Origin: an uncultured Oscillospiraceae bacterium
GTDB taxonomy: Bacteria; Bacillota; Clostridia; Oscillospirales; Ruminococcaceae
NCBI GenBank assembly: GCA_910586535.1
Contig: CAJUHS010000012.1
Location: 33,710 to 97,709, forward strand
Length of the DNA stretch: 64,000 nucleotides
Reading direction: 5' to 3'
The first letter of the stretch is position 1, and every line of letters begins with the position of its first letter. Shown one piece after another: positions 50,035-58,084 of this stretch. Under the pieces are notes generated by a model that had not been told where the DNA came from, made no database searches, and was given only the letters and a program-made list of their open reading frames with translations. Position numbers and translations under genes: made by a program.

Positions 50035-50754
50035 TCAACCTTTCATTTCGTATAATATATCTTCACCGACAGGCTCAAAGCCTATCGTTTCATAAAAAGA
50101 ACGTCTGTGATCAAGTGCAAACAGGTAAGCAGTCTCACCGCTTTTTTCGGCTTCGGAACCAATCAGCCAGAGCAGCTTTCGTGCAGTTCCCCTGCCCCTT
50201 GTATGTGGCGCAGTGGCAATATGCGATAAGAAGACGAATCCATTAATATTAAACTGCTGTGTAACCGTAGTATTGTCATACCAATATAATTTTGAAATAT
50301 TATGCCTTATCCTATGGGATATATCCACGTACCAATCATCATAAGGAAGCATTTTATCAAAGCTTTTATTCAGTACTGCAAAACATTTATCTGTATAGCT
50401 ATTCACCTTTACATTATTAGAATCTATGCCGCTTTCGATTGATTTTACGCGAAACAACGTTCTGTGTACCTTTTCATATGCTGAACAAAGCTGTAAAGCT
50501 ATATCGCTTTTCATCTCAACAGCAGCTGGCTTTGTCATACATATAAACATTTCTACCTCATTAATATCTGGATCACCGTCTATAACCATACCTGCGTTGT
50601 AAATGTGTATCAGTCCGCCTCCGCAGCTATAGAATCTGCAAAAATCATAATCCCCGCCGTAGGCATAAAATGCAGCCAAAATTTTCCTGCCATAATAGGA
50701 ATCGGTAACCATTTCGGAAGATACATCAAAAATCTGTTTTATCACATTGTACAC
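50035..50754 (-). CDS. GNAT-family N-acetyltransferase
   Basis: This 239-aa protein has its acetyl-CoA site at FLSHIATAPHTRGRGTARKLLWLIGSEAEKSG (motif A, R/Q-x-x-G-x-G/A), followed by LFALDHRRSFYETIGFEPVG (motif B). The N-terminal ~130 residues form an extra region typical of a two-lobed GNAT. The substrate is unknown. It overlaps the M42 gene by 13 bp and abuts the PLP-enzyme gene. Confidence 0.8.
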   Translation of the reverse strand: MYNVIKQIFDVSSEMVTDSYYGRKILAAFYAYGGDYDFCRFYSCGGGLIHIYNAGMVIDGDPDINEVEMFICMTKPAAVEMKSDIALQLCSAYEKVHRTLFRVKSIESGIDSNNVKVNSYTDKCFAVLNKSFDKMLPYDDWYVDISHRIRHNISKLYWYDNTTVTQQFNINGFVFLSHIATAPHTRGRGTARKLLWLIGSEAEKSGETAYLFALDHRRSFYETIGFEPVGEDILYEMKG

Positions 50755-51764
50755 ATCTTTTCAAACATGAGTCCTGCAAGTTTTTCACAGTCCTCCAAAT
50801 CGGAAAGCTTAACCACACAGGACGGCGAGTGCAAATATCGGCACGGAGCAGAAATAGCTATTGTACGTACTCCGCCGCGGGAAATATGGATAGCTCCGCT
50901 GTCATTGCCTCCTGCAACCATAGTTTTAGTCTGCCATTTAATTCCGTTTTTCAAAGCAATATCCCGCGAAATTCCATATAGCTCCTTATCATAAATCGTA
51001 GAGCGATCCATGTAGGATACTACTGCTCCCCTGCCCAGTTCGCAGCAGCGTTTCTCTCCCGAAGCAAGAGGGATATCCGCTGCCGTTGTAGCTTCAAGAA
51101 CGATCGCAAAATCAGGCGCAACTCTATAGGCTGCAGTCTGCGAACCGCGAAGTCCCACTTCCTCCTGTACCACAAAGGTAAATGTGCAGTCGTAGGGCAG
51201 CTCAGATTTTATCAGGTCTATCATGACAGCACAACCAAAACGGTCGTCTATTGCTTTTCCCTTGATAAAATCATCACCGAAATGTATAAATTCTGATAAA
51301 AAGTGCACAAAATCGCCTAGAGACACAAGCTTTTCAGCAGCGGCTTTATCCTCTGCGCCGATATCAATATATAGCGCGTCAAATTTCGGAGCAGTCTTTT
51401 TTTCATCAGCGGACAGATTATGCACCGCCTTTGCGCCGATCACACCATATATGTCACTGTCGCCGACAAAAACAGGTCTGCCGATAGCGACTCGGGGATC
51501 AATGCCTCCAACGGGAGAGACAGTCAGCGTTCCGTCAGATTTAACCGAAGTAACAATCATTCCTACCTCGTCCATGTGGGCGGAAATCATGACCTTTTTA
51601 GATGAGGCGGACTTACCTTTCTTCTCGGCAATAATATTTCCGAGAGGATCAACACGATACTCGCAGTATCCTGATATCTCGGACAGAATAAAGTCCCTAA
51701 CTCTGTTTTCATCTCCCGACGCTCCGTTTAGCATACAAAGTTTTTCAAGCAATTCTACAGTCAT
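50742..51764 (-). CDS. M42-family metallopeptidase (glutamyl aminopeptidase/endoglucanase type), copy 2
   Basis: This 340-aa cytosolic peptidase has metal ligands in VMISAHMDEVGMIV, IDDRFGCAVMIDL, FVVQEEVGLRGSQTAA (catalytic Glu pair) and ATTAADIP. M42 enzymes form large dodecameric aminopeptidases that trim peptides. It is one of two adjacent paralogues (4-bp overlap with the other). RBS-bearing overlap and shared strand imply co-transcription with murD. Confidence 0.88.
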   Translation of the reverse strand: MTVELLEKLCMLNGASGDENRVRDFILSEISGYCEYRVDPLGNIIAEKKGKSASSKKVMISAHMDEVGMIVTSVKSDGTLTVSPVGGIDPRVAIGRPVFVGDSDIYGVIGAKAVHNLSADEKKTAPKFDALYIDIGAEDKAAAEKLVSLGDFVHFLSEFIHFGDDFIKGKAIDDRFGCAVMIDLIKSELPYDCTFTFVVQEEVGLRGSQTAAYRVAPDFAIVLEATTAADIPLASGEKRCCELGRGAVVSYMDRSTIYDKELYGISRDIALKNGIKWQTKTMVAGGNDSGAIHISRGGVRTIAISAPCRYLHSPSCVVKLSDLEDCEKLAGLMFEKMCTM

Positions 51765-52774
51765 GCCGACACCTCCGTAATATAGGCGGCAATAAGCTGC
51801 GCCGTATTTTCAACATCGGAAAGAGATATTACCTCAACCGGTGTATGCATATACTTCAAAGGTATGGACAAGGTAACTGCCTTTACACCATGTTTATTTA
51901 CTGAAAACCTGTCGGCATTAGTACCTGTTGTACCGCTCATTACCTCGATTTGATACGGAAGACCTCTATTTTCGGCCATAGCCTTAAATGTTTGTGACAG
52001 TTCCCTGTCCAGCACGGGAGAAAAGCCTATCATACAGCCTCTGCCCATAGCGCCGCACTTAACCTCGGAATCACCCGACGTCAATGCAAAGCTCACGTCC
52101 ACAGCAATGGCAATATCAGGCTCAATATCGAATGCTCCGATTTTTGCTCCTCGCTCGCCGACCTCCTCCTGAGTTGAAAACATCACAGTTATCTCACCGT
52201 GTAAAGGTTTATTCTTTACAAGCTCCAAAGCACGTAAAATAGAAGCCACGCCGCAGCGGTCGTCCAAAGCTGCGCCTGTTATCCTATCACCCTGCAATTT
52301 TGCACAATGTGACGCAAACACAATTTTGTCTCCGAGGGATATAAATTCTTCCGCACTAACTTTGGTGAGACCCACGTCTACACATATATCCTCCATTTCG
52401 GGAACCTTGCTTTCGTCCGTTTCAAGGTGAGGAGGTATTGCACATATCACTCCGTCAAGCGGCTTCTTATCCAGAACCGTAACAGGCTGTGCAAGCAGCA
52501 ATCTGCGGTCTATACCTCCGCAGCCCGATATTTTCAGAAATCCGTCGTCGGTGATGTGAGTGACCGTAAAGCCTATCTGGTCAATGTGAGCGTCTATCAA
52601 AATGTGAGGCTTCGCACCTTTACAACCAAAATGTCCTATGACATTACCGTTTTTAATAAAGCAGTCGTCCGTATAGTCTTTTAGCATGGACAGCGCAAGT
52701 TCGGCGGCGTTTGTTTCATCCCCCGAAACACCCCGCGCGTCCGCAAGGGACATTATGCTTTTTTCTAAATCCAT
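51761..52774 (-). CDS. M42-family metallopeptidase, copy 1
   Basis: This 337-aa paralogue of the following gene has LIDAHIDQIGFTV, LDDRCGVASILRAL, MFSTQEEVGERGAKIG and AVDVSFALTSGD as metal and catalytic segments. The two copies are divergent enough to suggest different peptide preferences. The gene starts 14 bp after the murD stop and overlaps the next M42 gene by 4 bp (ATGA-type). Confidence 0.88.
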   Translation of the reverse strand: MDLEKSIMSLADARGVSGDETNAAELALSMLKDYTDDCFIKNGNVIGHFGCKGAKPHILIDAHIDQIGFTVTHITDDGFLKISGCGGIDRRLLLAQPVTVLDKKPLDGVICAIPPHLETDESKVPEMEDICVDVGLTKVSAEEFISLGDKIVFASHCAKLQGDRITGAALDDRCGVASILRALELVKNKPLHGEITVMFSTQEEVGERGAKIGAFDIEPDIAIAVDVSFALTSGDSEVKCGAMGRGCMIGFSPVLDRELSQTFKAMAENRGLPYQIEVMSGTTGTNADRFSVNKHGVKAVTLSIPLKYMHTPVEVISLSDVENTAQLIAAYITEVSA

Positions 52775-52788
52775 ATTAAAGTCCTTTC

Positions 52789-54180
52789 TTATTTCAATGA
52801 GTTGACAATATCCTTATAGTGCTGTCCTCGCTCCTCAAAATTTTTGTACAAATCAAAGCTTGCGCTTGCGGGAGAAAGAGTTACAACATCGCCGTTCTTC
52901 GCGCTTTTCTGTGCAGCATTAACTGCTTCCTCCATGGTCTTTACCCTTACTATCCTGCACTTGTCCGTGCTGTAGTGAGGATACGCTTTAACCGCCGCTT
53001 CAATACTGTCCGCAGTCTCTCCCAGAAGCACCAGCGTCTTGACATAGGTGTTTATCGGTTCGGCAAGCTGACTGTAGTCCAGCTTTTTATCCGAGCCTCC
53101 AGCAATGACGATTATCCGCCGTCCGAATGAGTTCAAACCTGCAATAACGCTTACGGGACTGGTGGCAATGCTGTCGTTGTAATACTTTACACCGTCCAGT
53201 TCACGGACAAATTCTATGCGGTGTTCAACTCCGCCAAACTCCCTTGCGGTCTCAGCAAAGGCTTCGTTTGGAACGTCTCCGTGCAGCAAAGATATCGCTG
53301 TCAGATAGTTTTCAACATTGTGCAGACCTGGGATTTTTATTTCATCCTTATGAACTATCTTTTCAATGCTTTTTCCGTCGGTAAAGCAAAGCCAGCCGTC
53401 GCTGTTCAGGAAAGAACCGCGCTTCGGCATCTGCGTCCTGCTGAACTTATAGAGATCGCCCCGAACGTACTCTGCAAGCCTGTCTGTATCCGCGTTGTCC
53501 ATATTTAAGACTGCACGTGAAAAAGCGTTCTGATGCAGCAGAATATTAAGCTTTGCGCCGACATATTCTTCCATTGATCTGTGAACGTTAAGATGATCGG
53601 GATAGATATTGGTTATCGCCGCGCTGTCGGGAGACCTCCGCATACTAATGAGCTGAAAGCTTGAAAGCTCCACAACGGCAGCGTCGTTTTCGTTTATTTC
53701 CTCAATTATAGGCAGAAGCGCACGACCGATGTTTCCGCCTTTATGTACGGTTTTGCCGCTCCGTGCAAGAGTCTCCGCCGTTATAGTTGTCGTTGTTGTT
53801 TTTCCGTCGGTACCAGTTATTGCGTACAGCTTGCAGGGACACAAGTCGAAAAACACTTCCATTTCGGAAGTAACGGTCACACCCATATCACGAGCTTTTT
53901 TCAGTTCAGGAATATTCCAGTACACTCCGGGAGCACGGAAGACAATATCGCTTTCATATATGGGTTCAAGGTACCTTCCGCCAAGAGAAAGCCTTGCTCC
54001 TGCCGCTTCAAGCTCTGAGACTATATCTCCTGCGGAGTCTCTGTCCTTGCAGTCGCAGACTGTAACGTCTATCCCCTTTTTCAGAAAAAGTTTTATGACA
54101 TCGTTATTTGTAACGCCCATACCGATAAAGGCGATTTTTTTATCCTTTATTTTGTTAAAAAACTTTTCGGCTTTTGTCAT
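52789..54180 (-). CDS. murD: UDP-N-acetylmuramoylalanine--D-glutamate ligase
   Basis: It adds D-Glu to UDP-MurNAc-L-Ala. The Mur-ligase pattern is clear: KIAFIGMGVTNNDVI, the P-loop ITGTDGKTTTTTITAE, VVELSSFQL, TNIYPDHLNVH, the VEHRIEFVRELDGVKYYNDSIATSP lysine/His region and IVIAGGSDKKLDY, ending LSPASASFDLYKNFEERG. The promoter start lies near 54215, so the ORF's first ATG (54216) is untranslated; ATG 54180 or 54192 is the start (463 or 467 aa). It leads the murD-M42-M42-GNAT-MGL operon. Confidence 0.93.
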   Translation of the reverse strand: MTKAEKFFNKIKDKKIAFIGMGVTNNDVIKLFLKKGIDVTVCDCKDRDSAGDIVSELEAAGARLSLGGRYLEPIYESDIVFRAPGVYWNIPELKKARDMGVTVTSEMEVFFDLCPCKLYAITGTDGKTTTTTITAETLARSGKTVHKGGNIGRALLPIIEEINENDAAVVELSSFQLISMRRSPDSAAITNIYPDHLNVHRSMEEYVGAKLNILLHQNAFSRAVLNMDNADTDRLAEYVRGDLYKFSRTQMPKRGSFLNSDGWLCFTDGKSIEKIVHKDEIKIPGLHNVENYLTAISLLHGDVPNEAFAETAREFGGVEHRIEFVRELDGVKYYNDSIATSPVSVIAGLNSFGRRIIVIAGGSDKKLDYSQLAEPINTYVKTLVLLGETADSIEAAVKAYPHYSTDKCRIVRVKTMEEAVNAAQKSAKNGDVVTLSPASASFDLYKNFEERGQHYKDIVNSLK

Positions 54181-54221
54181 TCTATTGTTCATCTCCAATT
54201 CTGCTTTTGCATACATATCTT

Positions 54222-54250
54222 ATTATATCCAATTTTTCCGAAAATAGCAA
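54222..54250 (-). promoter_or_regulatory. murD promoter (TTGCTA-N17-TATAAT)
   Basis: The minus strand has TTGCTA (54250-54245), a 17-bp spacer and TATAAT (54227-54222). It sets the murD start downstream of the first ATG in the frame. Confidence 0.8.
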
Positions 54251-54309
54251 CAAAAGACATAGAAATTTAAGTATTTTCATAATTATTACTAAGAAATGAG
54301 GGATAAACG

Positions 54310-55851
54310 TTGAAAATTTCTATGAACCGTATCGCCAAAGACACAGCACGGCTTACCGCAGTATCAATTATTTTGCAGGGACTTGGTCTGTGGCTGAATA
54401 TTTTTATATCGAACAAGCTCGGCACAGCCTCCGTTGGGGTAATGACCCTTATAACCTCGCTGTTCGGATTTATCATGGTGCTTGCAAACGGAAATATTTT
54501 TATCTCCACAAGCCGCTTTGTTTCAGAGGAATTGGGCGCGGGAAACAAAAACCTCCGAAAAATAATGAGGCTTTCGCTTGGATTCGCCATGATACTTTCT
54601 GCGGCTTTCGCATTAGCTTCATTCGGACTTGCCCGTATCATTGCCGACCGCGTTTCAGCCGCACCGGAGCTTGCGGTATCGGTAAGAATAATAGCGCTAT
54701 CCCTGCCGCCGGCAGCGTTCGGTTCCTGCATAAGAGGGTATTTCAATGCCATGCGCGACGTCCGTATCCCGTGCAATGGAGACATTATAGAATTTGCTTC
54801 AAAATGGATATCCCTCACCGTAGGCGTGATATTTCTGCTTGACCGAGGTCTGAGCGTTTACATTCTTATTTCTGTCTCAATACTCATCGGAGAAACCGTA
54901 AGTTTTGTATACTACATAGTAAAATATTTGCCCGAATACCGCCGTTTTTCCGCATTGCCAAACAGACAGCCGAGGATAGAAAAAATTTCCTCCTATCTGA
55001 AGCTTTCGCTGCCTATCGTGGCTGGAGGATATGTCCAAATGGTAATGTCCTCGCTGAACGAAGCCCTTGTGCCCGTGGCTCTGCTGAAATACAACGCCTC
55101 AGCCGAGCGCGCTATGAGCGAATACGGTATGTTCGAGGCGATGATAATCCCTACGGTTTTCTATCCCGCTGTTATCCTCACAAGTCTGTCAAACATTATT
55201 ATACCCGAGATAGCACGTGCTAAATCCTCAGAAAACGTCGAAAGAGTGCAAAGCCTTATAAAGAAAAGCCTGACACGGGCATTTGCTTACTCCTTTTTCA
55301 TTTCGGGAATGCTGCTTGTTATGGGAAAAAATATTGGACAGCTTCTGTGTCCCTCGGACAGCCTTGTAAGCGAAACTCTTGTAAAAATGTTTCCGGTTGT
55401 GCCGTTTATCTACCTTGAAATAGTTCTGGAGGGCATTATAAAAGGTCTCGGCAGACAAAATTTTTCCACAATAAACAGTCTCTGCGAGTACGCAATAAGA
55501 ATAGTATGCGTAATAGTTTTCGTACATCTTTACGGCTTCACGGGAGTACTGATCTCGTACTACGCCAGCAACATATACAGCAATATCGTCCGTGTGATAT
55601 TTGTTTTTAATGCAGCGCATATCCGTTTCGATGCATTCACTTATATCATCAAGCCATTTGCAATGTGCTTTTTCTGCTGCCAGATAACCTCCGCTCTGAC
55701 AAGACTTATTACCTGCTCATCGGCGCTTTTTGAGACGGTAATTTACCTCTGCACGTCCGGAATAATTTTTATTGCTCTTTACGAGCTTGACAAGAAGATG
55801 TACGCTCCGAAAGCAATACAAAAATTTGTGAGAAAACCAATTGAAAATTAA
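54310..55851 (+). CDS. Polysaccharide flippase, SpoVB/MurJ-like (MOP superfamily)
   Basis: This 513-aa protein has about 14 membrane segments and the MVF/SpoVB layout, including GTASVGVMTLITSLFGFIMVLA, an internal RGYFNAMRD loop and KGLGRQNFSTINSLCEY. Members export lipid-linked sugar precursors for peptidoglycan or spore cortex. TTG 54310 follows GAGGGA with a 6-nt gap; ATG 54322 is an alternative. It is divergent from murD and ends at a strong terminator. SpoVB versus MurJ cannot be told by eye. Confidence 0.85.
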   Translation: MKISMNRIAKDTARLTAVSIILQGLGLWLNIFISNKLGTASVGVMTLITSLFGFIMVLANGNIFISTSRFVSEELGAGNKNLRKIMRLSLGFAMILSAAFALASFGLARIIADRVSAAPELAVSVRIIALSLPPAAFGSCIRGYFNAMRDVRIPCNGDIIEFASKWISLTVGVIFLLDRGLSVYILISVSILIGETVSFVYYIVKYLPEYRRFSALPNRQPRIEKISSYLKLSLPIVAGGYVQMVMSSLNEALVPVALLKYNASAERAMSEYGMFEAMIIPTVFYPAVILTSLSNIIIPEIARAKSSENVERVQSLIKKSLTRAFAYSFFISGMLLVMGKNIGQLLCPSDSLVSETLVKMFPVVPFIYLEIVLEGIIKGLGRQNFSTINSLCEYAIRIVCVIVFVHLYGFTGVLISYYASNIYSNIVRVIFVFNAAHIRFDAFTYIIKPFAMCFFCCQITSALTRLITCSSALFETVIYLCTSGIIFIALYELDKKMYAPKAIQKFVRKPIEN

Positions 55852-55871
55852 ATTCACATATACACACATAC

Positions 55872-55912
55872 AAAAACCGCTTTGCAGCACATTCTGCAAA
55901 GCGGCATTTTTG
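55872..55912. terminator. Bidirectional terminator between flippase and M23 peptidase genes
   Basis: CCGCTTTGCA...TGCAAAGCGG stem with a short loop, T-runs on both sides, between converging genes. Confidence 0.9.
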
Positions 55913-55920
55913 TATCTTTT

Positions 55921-56703
55921 TCAGCTTCCCTCTCCGGAAATAAGAGCGATAGGATCTATCCATTCTCCGTTTTTCTTAATTGCAAAGTGAAGATGCGGTT
56001 CCTCACTGATCTCGTTCTGAGCGGTATTTCCCACGGCTCCGATAACAGTTCCGGCAGAAACGCTCTGACCCTCAGCAACAGGGATATCCTTGCTGAGATT
56101 GCAGTAGTACCCCTCAAAACCGTTTCCGTGGTCGATTATAACGCACGCACCAAGCATCTGATCCTCGTAGACCTTTGTTACCGTACCGCCTGTCATGCTC
56201 TTGACCTTTTCGTCCATTGCGCCTGCAATATCGACTCCGTCGTGGGTTTTCCACACATTAAGAGTTTTCGACTTTACAAGTTCGCCTGCGGAAAAATCGT
56301 TGAGCACCTCGCCGTTAAGCGGTCTTACCATAGTTGTCGGGAACGGTTCGGTCTCAGCGGCAGAAGTTTCCGCTTTGTCAGCTTCCGCTGTAACTACCGC
56401 TGATTCGGCGGATTCCCCATCATCAAGGGTAACGACCGGCTCAGGTTTGGAAACGTCCGTCTGCGCAGCGTCAACCGGAGCATTGAGAACCGCCCCGTCT
56501 CCGTCGGAAGAAACGCCGTCAATTTTTGCTCCGTCGGCAGACAATGTATCCTTGTTTTCTCCTATGATCTCCGCGTTGAGCTTATCGGAAATTTTGCTGT
56601 AGGAGTAGAACCCCGCCGCGCCCACGACAACTATACTTGCCGCTACCGCAATAATAAGACCTTTGCCTGAAAGATTGCCTATTTTGAATTTTTCATTGCT
56701 CAT
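55921..56703 (-). CDS. M23-family peptidase, membrane-anchored (SpoIIQ-like)
   Basis: The 260-aa protein has an N-terminal transmembrane helix (GLIIAVAASIVVVGAAGF), a long Asp/Ala/Glu-rich stalk and a C-terminal M23 domain. The metal motif HDGVDIAG (H-x3-D) and PHLHFAIKKNGEWIDP (H-x-H) are present, so the peptidase is likely active. The topology resembles SpoIIQ and similar envelope peptidases. ATG 56703 follows GAGGTGAATTTT; an earlier ATG at 56721 is less likely. It is the last gene of a three-gene envelope set with the two proteins upstream. Confidence 0.85.
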   Translation of the reverse strand: MSNEKFKIGNLSGKGLIIAVAASIVVVGAAGFYSYSKISDKLNAEIIGENKDTLSADGAKIDGVSSDGDGAVLNAPVDAAQTDVSKPEPVVTLDDGESAESAVVTAEADKAETSAAETEPFPTTMVRPLNGEVLNDFSAGELVKSKTLNVWKTHDGVDIAGAMDEKVKSMTGGTVTKVYEDQMLGACVIIDHGNGFEGYYCNLSKDIPVAEGQSVSAGTVIGAVGNTAQNEISEEPHLHFAIKKNGEWIDPIALISGEGS

Positions 56704-56773
56704 AAAATTCACCTCAAGCATAGTTTTGACAGCTTTGGTGAATTTATTCTGTAAAATTCAAAAAATTTGGAAA

Positions 56774-57283
56774 TCACTGAAGCTTAAGCGTATAGACCTG
56801 ATTTTCATTCTCACCCAAGATATCCTTAAGGTCGTAAGCAATTCCGCCGTAGTCAAGGCGTACCGTCGAGGTACCCTCGGGCAGACTCACCAGCATTTGG
56901 TACTTTACCGTCTGTCCTGCGGGAATTATAGGATATTTCAGAACATCGTAAAAACCTCCGTTCGGATAGCTTGCTGAAGACATTTCGTTGTCGGCGCGGT
57001 TATTGTTTCCGTACCGTACGGTTATTGAATAGTCGCTTATGGAAGCGCGGTACGCGCTTGTATTTTTTATGTCCGCCGTGATAAGATATTTTCCGTCGGG
57101 CTGCTTTTCCGCTTCAGCGCCGGTTATCTCCCAGCTATAATAAGTATCAAATTCCGATACTTCATTTATCATGACGGCTTCGGAAACCGAAATCATAACC
57201 GATATCGGCGTCAGGACAAGAAGTATTATTGCAACGACCTTTGCCGCTGTACTGTAGTTCTTAACGTTAGTTTTTTTATTCAT
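56774..57283 (-). CDS. Hypothetical membrane-anchored protein
   Basis: This 169-aa protein has a membrane segment near the N-terminus (VVAIILLVLTPISVMISVSE) and an extracytoplasmic beta-rich domain (KYLITADIKNTSAYRASISDYSITVRYG, PIIPAGQTVKYQMLVSLPEG) that looks like an Ig/DUF4352-type fold. The family is unknown. ATG 57283 follows GGAGGTGCTGTGC and overlaps the preceding gene by 8 bp. The two partner genes are on the same strand. Confidence 0.6.
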   Translation of the reverse strand: MNKKTNVKNYSTAAKVVAIILLVLTPISVMISVSEAVMINEVSEFDTYYSWEITGAEAEKQPDGKYLITADIKNTSAYRASISDYSITVRYGNNNRADNEMSSASYPNGGFYDVLKYPIIPAGQTVKYQMLVSLPEGTSTVRLDYGGIAYDLKDILGENENQVYTLKLQ

Positions 57284-58055
57284 GCACAGCACCTCCGTCC
57301 GAAACGTCAATTACGATCCTGTCTATGCTGTCAAGCTGTCTGGCGTGACCCTTTACGGATATTTCCTCAAAACACAGATCGAACTGCCTGTCCCCCTCGT
57401 CTATAGGAAAACACATATAGCCGTCGCTTTCGCTTGAATAGTTTGACGCAGAAAGCGTAAAGATGTTCTGTGCGTAGACCTCAGGACAGGAGCTCAGCGC
57501 CGAATTTGAAATATAAGTGCGGCAGTATTTGCCGTTATCTATGTAGGGGGTGCGGTTATAGTAGTTTTGAAAAAATGAACCGCCCTTCTGCGATACAGAG
57601 CATTCGACATGGACGACAAGCAGCTCCGTACCGTCGGGGAGAATAGCCTGTATACGTTCGCTGTCGGAAATAAAGGCTTCCGTTATTGTGAGCGTCATTT
57701 TTCCGTCAAAAACAAAAGATTCGTTCAGTTTAAAATCATTATAGACAGGCTCATCCACGGTCTGATAATTTTTCGCTATAGAGCTCTCCAAGCTATTTTC
57801 AGCTATAATGGGGATCAGCGCAGATATCAGTACCAGCGCAATACATACCGGAATAAGCTTTACCGCCACATTCATAAAGCGGCTGGTATAGACAACACGA
57901 ACCGTTTCCGTTCCATGATTTGTTTCAGCCTTTGCGGCGGCTCTCGCAGCCGATACCTGCTCCTTTGACGGTACAGCGGCGCAGTTCGGACAAGTACGTT
58001 GTTCCCCAAAGTCGTAGACCGAGCCGCAGTACTCGCATTCGATGTTTATAGGCAT
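57276..58055 (-). CDS. Zinc-ribbon, membrane-anchored hypothetical protein
   Basis: This 259-aa protein begins with a short zinc ribbon (CEYCGSVYDFGEQRTCPNC), then a basic stretch and a transmembrane helix (VKLIPVCIALVLISALIPII). A C-terminal extracellular domain (FVFDGKMTLTITEAFISDSER...) resembles DUF4352-like beta folds. Zinc-ribbon plus TM plus beta-domain proteins are common in Clostridia but have no known role. It is paired with the following membrane protein, which shares the beta-domain character, and with the M23 peptidase. Confidence 0.6.
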   Translation of the reverse strand: MPINIECEYCGSVYDFGEQRTCPNCAAVPSKEQVSAARAAAKAETNHGTETVRVVYTSRFMNVAVKLIPVCIALVLISALIPIIAENSLESSIAKNYQTVDEPVYNDFKLNESFVFDGKMTLTITEAFISDSERIQAILPDGTELLVVHVECSVSQKGGSFFQNYYNRTPYIDNGKYCRTYISNSALSSCPEVYAQNIFTLSASNYSSESDGYMCFPIDEGDRQFDLCFEEISVKGHARQLDSIDRIVIDVSDGGAVHE

Positions 58056-58084
58056 AATTTTCTCCTAAGACGCTGAAAAGTTTT

